Source: Acinetobacter populi
GTDB taxonomy: Bacteria; Pseudomonadota; Gammaproteobacteria; Pseudomonadales; Moraxellaceae
Direction of reading: 5' to 3'
Assembly: GCF_002174125.1 (NCBI RefSeq)
Contig: NZ_NEXX01000003.1
Coordinates: 13,749 to 77,748, forward strand
Length of the DNA stretch: 64,000 nt
In this document: positions 6,723 to 14,768 of the stretch, piece by piece
How the letters are laid out: each line of letters starts with the position of its first letter
Numbering within the stretch: the first letter of the stretch is position 1
Notes under the pieces: generated by a model
Database searches by the model: none
What the model saw: only the letters and a program-made list of their open reading frames with translations
What the model was told of the DNA's origin: nothing
Translations under genes and position numbers: made by a program

Positions 6723-8930
6723 TCATTCACTGGCTAAACTGACCATTTTACTACGTGCCTTATGCAGTTTTTTATAACTATCAATCAGGCGTAGATGTCG
6801 ATCCAGTCCTTCTAGCTGCATATTGGTTGGGGTTAAACCAAAGAAACGTACACTGCCCTCTACTGAACCCAATACTGCATCCATTCGTGTATCACCAAAC
6901 ATACGACGGAAATTCACCACATAATCATCCAGTTCTAGTTCGTCATCCAATACGACTTCTAACACGACATTTAAGCACTGATAAAACAAACCACGCTCAA
7001 CCGTATTAGTGTTGTATTGCAAAAAGGCTTCTACCTGTTCCTTGGCTTCCTCGAATTGCTTTAACGCCAAATAGATCAATAATTTTAACTCTAAAATCGT
7101 AAGCTGGCCCCATTCGGTATTGTCATCAAACTCAATGCCGATCAAAGTTTTAATTTCGGTATAATCATCCAGTTCACATTCTTCCAAGCGTTCCAGAAGT
7201 GCCTCAAGACTTTCATCATCTAGACGATGCAGATTTAAAATATCAGCGCGGAATGCCAAGGCTTTATTGGTATTATCCCAGATCAAATCCTCAACCAGAT
7301 AAATTTCCGAATAATCGGGTACCAAAATACGGCAAGCTGTGGCACCTAAATGCTCATATACCGCCATATAGACTTCTTTGCCCATTTCTTCAAGAATGCC
7401 AAACAAGGTTGCCGCTTCCTCGGCATTGGAATTTTCACCTTCACTTGAAAAATCCCATTCCACAAAATCAAAATCTGCTTTGGCACTAAAGAAACGCCAA
7501 GACACCACACCACTGGAATCAATAAAATGTTCGACAAAATTATTTGGTTCGGTGACTGCATTACTGCTAAAGGTTGGCTGTGGTAGGTCATTTAAACCTT
7601 CAAAACTACGACCTTGTAATAATTCTGTCAGACTACGTTCCAGAGCCACTTCCAATTTTGGATGAGCACCAAAGGAGGCAAATACGCCACCTGTTCGCGG
7701 ATTCATCAAGGTGACACACATCACCGGAAATTGACCACCAAGTGATGCATCTTTGACTAACACCGGAAAGCCCTGTTCTTCCAAGCCTTTGATGCCTGCC
7801 ACTATACTTGGATATTTCGCCAATACTTCCTGTGGCACATCGGGCAGTGTCATTTCACCTTCTAGAATTTCCCGTTTTACCGCACGTTCAAAAATTTCCG
7901 ATAAACATTGTACTTGTGCCTCGGCTAAAGTATTCCCGGCACTCATGCCATTACTTAAAAACAGGTTTTCAATTAAATTTGAGGGGAAATATACCACTTC
8001 ACCATCGGATTGACGGATAAATGGCAAGGAACAAATGCCACGTTCTGTATTGCCAGAGTTGGTATCGTATAAATGTGAGCCAAGCAGTTCATCATCTGGA
8101 TTGTAAATTTCCAGACAATATTCATCGAGAATTTCTTCTGGCAGCTCATCATTTGGACCCAGTTTAAACCATTTTTCATCGGGGTAATGTACAAACTCGG
8201 CATTGGCAATCTCTTCACCCCAAAACTGATCATTGTAGAAAAAGTTGCAGTTTAAGCGTTCGATAAATTCGCCCAGTGCCGAAGCCAAGGCACTCTCTTT
8301 GGTTGCACCTTTACCATTGGTAAAACACATAGGCGATTGAGCATCACGGATATGTAAAGACCAAACATTCGGCACAATATTACGCCATGATGCAATTTCA
8401 ATTTTCATGCCCAGATTTGCCAGAATAGCGGACATATTGGCAATGGTTTGCTCTAATGGCAGATCCTTACCAGTAATAAACGTACTACTTTCAGCGGCAA
8501 GACTTGGCATGAGCAATGCTTGTGCATCTGCATCAATACTTTCTACTTCTTCAATGATAAATTCTGGCCCGGTTTGTATGACCTTTTTGACGGTACAACG
8601 ATCTATCGAGCGTAGAATACCTTGACGGTCTTTATCGGAAATATCCGCAGGCAACTCAACCTGAATTTTAAAAATCTGCTTGTAGCGGTTTTCTGGATCT
8701 ACAATATTATTTTGTGACAAACGGATATTGTCAGTTGGAATATCGCGCGCTGCACAATAGACTTTGACAAAATAGGCAGCACATAAGGCTGATGACGCAA
8801 GGAAATAGTCAAATGGTCCCGGTGCTGAACCGTCACCCTTATAACGAATCGGCTGATCGGCAATGACGTTAAAGTCATCGAATTTGGCCTCTTGTCGAAG
8901 ATTATCGAGATAATTAACCTTGATTTCCAT
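6723..8930 (-). CDS. ycaO: OsmC domain-YcaO fusion protein
   Basis: A 735-residue two-domain protein. Residues 1-140 form an OsmC/Ohr-like domain with the paired cysteines Cys50 (ASSALC) and Cys112 (DRCTV) that reduce peroxides in that family. From about residue 152 on it matches E. coli YcaO along its full length (GKDLPLEQTIANMSAILANLG, RGICSLPF, SNGMSAGNT), including the ATP-binding signature KGATKESALASALGEFIER with Glu221 and Arg225. YcaO proteins use ATP to activate amide carbonyls; E. coli YcaO is reported to aid RimO-dependent methylthiolation of ribosomal protein S12. No azoline partner gene or precursor peptide is nearby, so a RiPP role is not supported. AGGTG lies 6 nt before the ATG. 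The gene stands alone, convergent with the IclR gene. The fusion suggests a thiol or sulfur-relay role, which is inference. Confidence 0.9.
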   Translation of the reverse strand: MEIKVNYLDNLRQEAKFDDFNVIADQPIRYKGDGSAPGPFDYFLASSALCAAYFVKVYCAARDIPTDNIRLSQNNIVDPENRYKQIFKIQVELPADISDKDRQGILRSIDRCTVKKVIQTGPEFIIEEVESIDADAQALLMPSLAAESSTFITGKDLPLEQTIANMSAILANLGMKIEIASWRNIVPNVWSLHIRDAQSPMCFTNGKGATKESALASALGEFIERLNCNFFYNDQFWGEEIANAEFVHYPDEKWFKLGPNDELPEEILDEYCLEIYNPDDELLGSHLYDTNSGNTERGICSLPFIRQSDGEVVYFPSNLIENLFLSNGMSAGNTLAEAQVQCLSEIFERAVKREILEGEMTLPDVPQEVLAKYPSIVAGIKGLEEQGFPVLVKDASLGGQFPVMCVTLMNPRTGGVFASFGAHPKLEVALERSLTELLQGRSFEGLNDLPQPTFSSNAVTEPNNFVEHFIDSSGVVSWRFFSAKADFDFVEWDFSSEGENSNAEEAATLFGILEEMGKEVYMAVYEHLGATACRILVPDYSEIYLVEDLIWDNTNKALAFRADILNLHRLDDESLEALLERLEECELDDYTEIKTLIGIEFDDNTEWGQLTILELKLLIYLALKQFEEAKEQVEAFLQYNTNTVERGLFYQCLNVVLEVVLDDELELDDYVVNFRRMFGDTRMDAVLGSVEGSVRFFGLTPTNMQLEGLDRHLRLIDSYKKLHKARSKMVSLASE

Positions 8931-9245
8931 GCTGGCACCTAATAATGATGATGTGTCGGCATAGACACATAAAACGCTAAATATGGAGCGCCATTTTACA
9001 GAATTATTGTATTTGATTAAGGTCTTTTATCTATTTTTCTTATTTATTTATACAAATCGCCTAACATTAGAACAGTCTAAATTAAAATTTTTAAAAACAT
9101 CTATCATTTTTTCCAGTTAAATCCCAAGTTGAACCTAAAGCCTTGCCTTTTTATTATCCAATGACTTGGCAAGTGATTGACTAAAGAAAATTTGTGCAGC
9201 TTTTAAAGAAGTTCAAATATTTTTAGAAAAACAAACACCCCAAAA
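8931..9245. other. 315-bp intergenic region, possible coding remnant
   Basis: AT-rich spacer between the YcaO gene and hipA. The left part should hold the YcaO promoter. On the plus strand, 9101-9249 reads as two short blocks in different frames (a frame containing ALPFYYPMTWQVID then a stop, followed by one containing KKICAAFKEVQIFLEKQTP), which may be the worn C-terminus of a lost gene. There is no start codon and the family is not recognised. Confidence 0.25.
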
Positions 9246-10463
9246 TTAAAACAGCGACATTGCTCTTTTGGCAAATTCAAAGTCATGCTGGGTCAACATC
9301 GCTTTATATACTTGCTGTAATTCCTCTCGCCAATCACGCATCTCCTGTAAAATATGCTCAGCTTGTTGTCGCTCAAGTAAGAATTGTTCGCTCATACTGA
9401 GGATATTTTCTTTGTTGATCACATTGCCTTGTTTGCCGATTTGCATACTCAGTGTTGATGGCTTAAATTCCACATTCGGTACAACATCGTACAATGGAGC
9501 CAAATGCCAACGGCCTTTTTTATAAATAAAAGCATGATTTTTTGGGTGATCATCATTATTACCAATCATGGCGTTGAAAATCATACGTTTGTAAAGCTCA
9601 TGAATATCTTCAAGCGCCAAACCTTTACGAATCATTTCATTTGCCATGAGTGGATATGACCAGCGACTATGATCAATACTTTTCCATGATGCATCCAGTA
9701 AAGTAAGACCACTCATCATAGGATAGCGTTTAAACTGCCCGGATTGCTCGTCATATTCACGATCAAAACGATCCAGAATTAACACATCTTTGGGCATATT
9801 ACGATGCGTGATAGTTTGTAACGAATGCCCTGCCACGTTTAAACCTTTTTGTTGTGCGAACTGTAAACACAGAAATTCCAATCGAGGTATATTGACAATA
9901 TCATCCCTGTCTTTGGGTTTGGCCAGATAAAGTTTGTGTTGATCATATAAAGTGATTTTGGGACGTGCGCCGCCTAAAGATGTGGTTTGTGCCAAAGCCA
10001 GCTGCATGCGTTGAATGGCTTCCCCATCCCGAATTGCATCTGAAAAATCCAGAAATTCATTTAAATGGATAAATGGCCGAAAATTTTCGGTGGTCGCTTT
10101 TTGGGTCACTCGCCTGATTTCACCCACACAAAGATTTCCAAAACGGTCGGCATTTTGCGCCTGAATTAAAAAATCCAAATCTGTCCAGGCACTATCCTTG
10201 TTATGTGCATAAATCCGCTTTAAAACTGCTTGTCCCCATGCATCAGGCATAATGTCCATCACAAAGCCGGGAATACCATCATTTGTGGTGATGGTATAGG
10301 GTGCTTTCCGCAGCGGATAATGAATTTCGTCAGGTACCCAATGATGCTGATAGTCAGGTGCATAGACAAATTGTCCAACGCCATTGTCTACAGATAAGCG
10401 CCCCATCGTTACAAAATCAATCTGTTCTGGTAATTGTGCATAAAGATAAATGACCTGTTTCAT
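9246..10463 (-). CDS. hipA: HipA-family serine/threonine kinase toxin
   Basis: A 405-residue HipA-like kinase. It has an N-terminal couple_hipA region (residues about 1-100, ending in IPGFVMDIMPDAWGQ), a Gly-rich ATP-binding loop SLGGARPK near 163, and LDRFDREYD. The catalytic loop NNDDHPKNH is near 301-309, with the catalytic Asp and metal-binding Asn, followed by LAPLYDVVP as the DFG-like motif. All residues expected for an active kinase are visible. Related HipA toxins phosphorylate aminoacyl-tRNA synthetases and induce dormancy. The start is the ATG at 10463, whose A is also the last base of the antitoxin stop (TGATG overlap). The cognate antitoxin is directly upstream, the order used by E. 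coli hipBA. The target cannot be told from sequence. Confidence 0.9.
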   Translation of the reverse strand: MKQVIYLYAQLPEQIDFVTMGRLSVDNGVGQFVYAPDYQHHWVPDEIHYPLRKAPYTITTNDGIPGFVMDIMPDAWGQAVLKRIYAHNKDSAWTDLDFLIQAQNADRFGNLCVGEIRRVTQKATTENFRPFIHLNEFLDFSDAIRDGEAIQRMQLALAQTTSLGGARPKITLYDQHKLYLAKPKDRDDIVNIPRLEFLCLQFAQQKGLNVAGHSLQTITHRNMPKDVLILDRFDREYDEQSGQFKRYPMMSGLTLLDASWKSIDHSRWSYPLMANEMIRKGLALEDIHELYKRMIFNAMIGNNDDHPKNHAFIYKKGRWHLAPLYDVVPNVEFKPSTLSMQIGKQGNVINKENILSMSEQFLLERQQAEHILQEMRDWREELQQVYKAMLTQHDFEFAKRAMSLF

Positions 10464-10780
10464 CAAAAATTATCCTCATCTATTTTCGCCAGCCGAATTC
10501 TACGTTGTTTGGTTTTTTGTTCGATTTCTGGCAAGGATTGATTTAACTGATCTAATATACCCAAATACCATAATGCTTTAATGACGACACCATATTCCAC
10601 AGATTTGTCGCCACGTTCGATTCTTTTAATGGTGGAAAGTGACGAACCAATCGCCTGAGCTAAATCTTCCTGACGTAATTGTCGATCAAGTCGTTTTTGT
10701 TTGATCAAAAGCGCCAGTTTTTCACAAAATAATTGCCCATCTAAGGGAAAAAAATCAGCATTAACATTCAAATCTGACAC
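10463..10780 (-). CDS. hipB: HipB-like Xre-family antitoxin
   Basis: A 105-residue DNA-binding protein. The Cro/C1 helix-turn-helix lies at about residues 27-80 (KQKRLDRQLRQEDLAQAIGS, then SLSTIKRIERGDKSVEYGVV). Such antitoxins bind their HipA partner and repress the operon. Its stop overlaps the hipA start by one base, so translation is coupled. The upstream region 10791-10835 contains two CATATATG/TATATATG blocks about 30 bp apart that could be operator half-sites, but they are weak candidates in AT-rich DNA. Confidence 0.85.
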   Translation of the reverse strand: MSDLNVNADFFPLDGQLFCEKLALLIKQKRLDRQLRQEDLAQAIGSSLSTIKRIERGDKSVEYGVVIKALWYLGILDQLNQSLPEIEQKTKQRRIRLAKIDEDNF

Positions 10781-11042
10781 CTTAACTAATTTAAAATATC
10801 ATATATGAACCATAGTATCAGGTATATATGCAAAATTAAAGTTTTTGTGTTGAGAGTTAAAATATATTAAGGTTTAAATTTATAATAATTTTTTTAAATA
10901 AAATACCGATCTTAAATTTTATATTTATAAAATATCTCTAAAATAATAGTATAAAAAGCCTAAAATCTTTAATAAGGAAGAGTTCTAAACAACCATTCTT
11001 GACCCTATCAATTGATTTAATACATTGATAATTCCAATTTGT

Positions 11043-11930
11043 TTAAGCCCAGATCACCATAATTGCTGCAATCACGATTAACAATAGACCTAACTGATCT
11101 GTTTTGGCCAGTTGTTCTTTAAAAAAATAAACAGAAATCAATAAACTAAAAAAGATTTCAATTTGTCCCAAAGTTTTGACAATAGCGACCGATTGCATAC
11201 TCATAGCACTAAACCAGCCCAAGGAAGCTAAAAAACTGCACACACTGACTTTAAAGGTTAATCCGATGCGTTGCCACATTGCCAGTAAAGTATGCCGACG
11301 ACAGATACCCAGATAAACCAGCAGGATCACACATTCAAAACCAATCACCCAAACCAATACCCATGCTGCACGGTGCAAAAATGGCAACATGGCAAGTTCA
11401 AGACTGGCTTCCCGAACTAAAAGTGAGGTGAGTGCAAAACTTAAACCACTCCCCATACCAATCACTAAAGTGGGTAAAGATAGTGTGTTTTGATTACGTC
11501 CTTTACTTAATAAAAATACTGCAATACCACCAATTGCTACACCGATATATCCCAAAATAGTGAAATGATCATGCAAAAGAATAACAGCAATAATGGCAGC
11601 GAAAATCGCCTCACTCTTGGCAAGTCCGACGCCAATGGCATAATTTTTTTGTTTGAAAAGCTGAACCATCAACGCAGTTGCAATAATTTGGCTACAACCG
11701 GCAATTACGATATAAAACCAGAATTTCGCTGAAAATTGTACCTGTGCCACAATCGGTTTTTGCCAATACATTCCAATTAAATAGACAATGGCAAAAGGTA
11801 ATGCAAACAGGAATCTTGCTAAGGTCACACCATAGACATCAACGCTGCTACTCAGTTGTTTTTGAAATGCATTACGCCATGCCTGCATAAATGCAGCCAT
11901 CAACGTAAAAATAATCCAACTTAATGTCAT
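11043..11930 (-). CDS. EamA/DMT-family transporter
   Basis: A 295-residue inner-membrane protein with ten hydrophobic segments in two EamA repeats (about 10-140 and 150-290). It resembles drug/metabolite exporters of the RhaT/EamA type. The C-terminal repeat has VAIVKTLGQIEIFFSLLISVYFFKE-type residues around positions 245-270, where family members keep a conserved Glu. I chose the ATG at 11930 over a TTG 12 nt earlier. It stands alone between hipBA and the SDR scar. Substrate unknown. Confidence 0.8.
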   Translation of the reverse strand: MTLSWIIFTLMAAFMQAWRNAFQKQLSSSVDVYGVTLARFLFALPFAIVYLIGMYWQKPIVAQVQFSAKFWFYIVIAGCSQIIATALMVQLFKQKNYAIGVGLAKSEAIFAAIIAVILLHDHFTILGYIGVAIGGIAVFLLSKGRNQNTLSLPTLVIGMGSGLSFALTSLLVREASLELAMLPFLHRAAWVLVWVIGFECVILLVYLGICRRHTLLAMWQRIGLTFKVSVCSFLASLGWFSAMSMQSVAIVKTLGQIEIFFSLLISVYFFKEQLAKTDQLGLLLIVIAAIMVIWA

Positions 11931-11942
11931 GCCAAAACTCAA

Positions 11943-12124
11943 GATAATGTATGAATGCTCTCCTGAACGCTTTTTTATACAGAGAAATTAGCCCATATAT
12001 AAAATAAAGATGCCGTTTGGGAGACATATCATTTTAACAAGGCAAAGACGTTCTGAATCAAAAACAAAGTCATCACATTTTGCAAGTACAAAACGGCATT
12101 TGGGAGACAAGATAAATAAAAGAA
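11943..12124. repeat. Intergenic segment with paired direct repeats
   Basis: The motif TTTGGGAGACA occurs in similar 15-bp contexts at 12012-12026 (GCCGTTTGGGAGACA) and 12095-12109 (GGCATTTGGGAGACA), 83 bp apart. Its second copy ends 16 bp before the truncated SDR remnant. The pair could mark a past rearrangement. No gene is visible here. Confidence 0.4.
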
Positions 12125-12309
12125 ACACCTTTATGGCGTGATTTGCCATCTGAACAAGTCGAAGCAATTAAAACCACACAGGCTGCCCAAATTCCACTAA
12201 AACGTACAGCCAAGATTGAAGAAGTTGCGTCTGCCTATATATTTTGATGCAAAATAGCTTTATTACAGGTCAAACCATTGCTGTTGATGGTGGAATAGAT
12301 CTGGTTTAA
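12125..12309 (+). pseudogene. C-terminal remnant of an SDR-family oxidoreductase
   Basis: Without any start codon, the plus strand reads TPLWRDLPSEQVEAIK, then IPLKRTAKIEEVASAYIF and a TGA. A one-base shift within the T-run at about 12240 restores LMQNSFITGQTIAVDGGIDLV and a TAA at 12307-12309. The EEVASA...ITGQTIAVDGG pattern is the classic C-terminus of short-chain dehydrogenases. About the last 60 of roughly 250 residues remain, and they are frameshifted, so the gene is dead. The upstream break lies next to the direct repeats. No downstream partner is left, and its former function cannot be stated beyond the family. Confidence 0.75.
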
Positions 12310-12510
12310 ATCAATGCCAGAATTGATTTATCCTGTATTTTTCCTCCTATTTACACAACTTATAGATAGATTTTAAGCTGTTGTCATGCAGTGATCACGA
12401 TTTATCTAGATGTTGGTTATTTTATGTCAACTATCCTTAACTTGATTCACAAACAAGGTTTGCTCATGTTAGGCAGTAGCATGAGCATGTTGTCTTGCAC
12501 TCAACATTGC
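12310..12510. other. Intergenic region after the SDR remnant
   Basis: No gene seen. An inverted repeat GCTCATG (12462-12468) / CATGAGC (12480-12486) lies 25 bp past the end of the TetR gene and may serve as a weak terminator, although no clear T-run follows on the minus strand. Confidence 0.3.
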
Positions 12511-13116
12511 TTAGCGTGCAAAAGCCTTAAGAAACGTCGTCACTGCACTGCCCACCCAAAAATCAATCTGTGCATCAGAAGGTTGTGCTTCTGGGTGAGT
12601 CAGACATTCCAGTTGCCCTTCTCCGCGGAGTAAATTAATAAATAAGGACGCTGAAGTTTCATAGCCAAATTGTTGTACATCGATCTGTCCGTCATCAACA
12701 GCCTGTTCCAAATGCTGAGCAATAATACGCATCATTTGACGTGGACCAGAGAGATAAAACTGTCGTGCCAACGCTGGAAAACGTGGCGCTTCTGCAATTG
12801 CAACCCGAAAAAAAGCCAGTCCGTCCGGTGATAAAATAAATTTTAAATAAGCGTGCCCCAAATCTCTAAGAGACTGCTCAATATTATGTGAAGATGTCTC
12901 AATAGCATTCACTGTGTTTGCCATTTGCTGGCATTGATATTTAATCACCGCAGCAAACATGGCTTCTTTATTGGCAAAACAATGATATAACGTGGCTTTT
13001 GAAACTTTTGCCTCTTTTTGAATCATATCCGTGGTGGCAGCACTAAATCCATGGGTTAGAAAAATACGACGTGCCGCATGTAATATCAGCATGGATTTTT
13101 CATTTAATGTTGTCAT
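12511..13116 (-). CDS. TetR-family repressor of the MFS efflux operon
   Basis: A 201-residue TetR/AcrR regulator. The N-terminal three-helix DNA-binding domain is clear (residues about 8-55: AARRIFLTHGFSAATTDMIQ, then AKVSKATLYHCFANKEAMF). The ligand-binding C-terminal domain fits the TetR_C/AefR-like group (FRVAIAEAPRFPALARQFY). It is divergent from the OMF-MFS-MFP efflux operon, with a perfect palindrome over the operon promoter, so repression relieved by an efflux substrate is the likely mode. Confidence 0.88.
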   Translation of the reverse strand: MTTLNEKSMLILHAARRIFLTHGFSAATTDMIQKEAKVSKATLYHCFANKEAMFAAVIKYQCQQMANTVNAIETSSHNIEQSLRDLGHAYLKFILSPDGLAFFRVAIAEAPRFPALARQFYLSGPRQMMRIIAQHLEQAVDDGQIDVQQFGYETSASLFINLLRGEGQLECLTHPEAQPSDAQIDFWVGSAVTTFLKAFAR

Positions 13117-13202
13117 TGCCAGTCACTTTTCCATTCAAAAAAACGATGTAGTTTACTTATATTATCAAATTTAAACCATTTAAATCGATTTAAAAAACCA
13201 AT

Positions 13203-13230
13203 TAGACATACTCATTTTTCTTGCTATAGT
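13203..13230 (+). promoter_or_regulatory. Predicted promoter of the MFS efflux operon
   Basis: -35 TAGACA (13203-13208) and -10 TATAGT (13225-13230) with 16-bp spacing. The -10 overlaps the first two bases of the TetR-type palindrome, a geometry where a bound repressor excludes RNA polymerase. The leader before the start codon would be only about 25 nt. Confidence 0.55.
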
Positions 13231-13242
13231 ACCGATCGGTAC
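13229..13242. promoter_or_regulatory. TetR-type palindromic operator
   Basis: GTACCGATCGGTAC is a perfect 14-bp palindrome in the 146-bp region between the divergent TetR gene and the efflux operon. It overlaps the predicted -10 and transcript start of the operon. TetR-family operators of this size are common; the assignment to the neighbouring TetR is by position. Confidence 0.65.
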
Positions 13243-13262
13243 AGTTATTTAGCACACTAATA

Positions 13263-14768
13263 ATGCAACAGCTCAACATTTTTAACTCTGTTTTGGCTCA
13301 TCATAAATATATGTTAGTCATTTTGGGATCTGCCACATTGCTGACTTTATCTGGATGTGTGCAGCAATCATCTCTCATGCCAAAAACAGATATTGCAGTT
13401 GATCAGGCTCAGGCATTCCATCAACAACAGCAAAATTTTCTGCAACAACATCCGGAATTTCACCAAGAGTCGTTACCACAGCAATGGTGGCAACTTTTTA
13501 ATGATCCGGTTTTAACACAGCTACAGCAACAACTGGCTCAAAGCAATCCAGATAATCAAATTGCGCTGTTAAAAATTGAAGAAAGTCAGGCCGCATTGGG
13601 ACAAATCAATGCATCTTTACAGCCACAAATCAGTCTAGATGCAGATTATTCCCGCTCCGCCATTAGCCAACATATTCCAGTGGCCAAATTAGGTGCAAGT
13701 CATCATGCTTACAATCTTTGGAGCATGGGTGTACAGTCTTCATGGGAACTGGACTTATGGGGCTATCTCAAACATTTACGCTCGGCCGCTCAGGCAGGAA
13801 TAGACGCCAAATATTATGATCAGCAGCAAGTTAAGGTTTCGTTATCGGCAGAACTGGCAAGATATTATTTTCTACTTCGTGGCTTGCAAAACCAATTAAC
13901 TATACAACAGCAGATTTATCAACTGGATCTGGAAACAATTCAAATCTATCAGAAAAAATTACACAATGGTGTTGCAACCAATGCCGATCTTGCAACTGTC
14001 ACATCACAGGCAATCCAAGCCCAGCAGCAACTTGAGCAATTAACTCAACAGATTGATTTGGTTAAAAACAGTATCACGCAAATGCTGGGAATGGCACCAA
14101 AACAACTGGATAGCCTACTCACTTCCGTAACATTACCACCACTACCATCACAAATACCGATCGGTTTAGCTTCCGATTTGGTAAAATATCGTCCTGATAT
14201 TTTGCAGGCTGATGCAGAGTTACGCGCTGCCTTGGAAAATGTTCAGGCTGCTCAGGCTGATTTTTATCCACGTATCGGTTTAACGGCACAGGGTGGCTTA
14301 CAGGCGTTTTCACTTTCTGATTTTGGCAGCTGGAGTTCACGGCAATATGCGATCGGTCCAACTTTTCATTTGCCGATTTTTGAAGGTGGTAAACTAAAAA
14401 GTACATTAGCACTGAATGAAACCCGACAAAAAATTGCCGCGATCAATTATCAAAAAACTGTTCTGAATGCTTGGCATGAGGTTGATAATGCGTTAACAGA
14501 TTATCAATATAACAAAACAGATGTTGAACTATTACAGCAACAGCTTAACCAAAATCAAATCACTCAACATGTGGTCAATCGTAATTTAGAGCAAGGTACG
14601 GTTGATCGTACTCAACTCATCAATGCCAAAAAACAGACGCTATTGACACAATCTGAGCTGATTCAGAATTGGTCAGCTTCAGCATTATCTATTGTTGCGC
14701 TATATCGTGCCCTAGGTGGTGAAGGCGCAGCACAATTTTCTCATCAACTTGTACAGGAGAAGCGCTAA
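13263..14768 (+). CDS. Outer-membrane efflux lipoprotein (NodT/OMF family)
   Basis: A 501-residue outer-membrane factor. The signal peptide ends in a lipobox (LTLSGC, Cys32), so the mature protein is a lipoprotein. Two OEP repeats follow (about 70-270 and 290-490), each made of long Gln-rich helices that build the periplasmic tunnel. SWELDLWGYLKHLRSAAQAG and GGKLKSTLALNE are typical family stretches. It forms the exit duct for the MFS pump and adaptor encoded next; the stop and next start overlap (TAATG). A shorter form from the Met before LVILGS (13311) would leave a more usual signal length; I keep 13263 but the choice is open. Confidence 0.85.
   Translation: MQQLNIFNSVLAHHKYMLVILGSATLLTLSGCVQQSSLMPKTDIAVDQAQAFHQQQQNFLQQHPEFHQESLPQQWWQLFNDPVLTQLQQQLAQSNPDNQIALLKIEESQAALGQINASLQPQISLDADYSRSAISQHIPVAKLGASHHAYNLWSMGVQSSWELDLWGYLKHLRSAAQAGIDAKYYDQQQVKVSLSAELARYYFLLRGLQNQLTIQQQIYQLDLETIQIYQKKLHNGVATNADLATVTSQAIQAQQQLEQLTQQIDLVKNSITQMLGMAPKQLDSLLTSVTLPPLPSQIPIGLASDLVKYRPDILQADAELRAALENVQAAQADFYPRIGLTAQGGLQAFSLSDFGSWSSRQYAIGPTFHLPIFEGGKLKSTLALNETRQKIAAINYQKTVLNAWHEVDNALTDYQYNKTDVELLQQQLNQNQITQHVVNRNLEQGTVDRTQLINAKKQTLLTQSELIQNWSASALSIVALYRALGGEGAAQFSHQLVQEKR

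Noticed and set aside
6723..8930. Thiazole/oxazole-modified peptide cluster around YcaO
   Set aside because: No precursor peptide, E1-like partner, dehydrogenase or exporter is adjacent, and the protein matches the housekeeping E. coli YcaO type.
12391..12633. 80-codon plus-strand open frame
   Set aside because: Mostly antisense to the 3' end of the TetR gene and lacks a ribosome site or recognisable motif.
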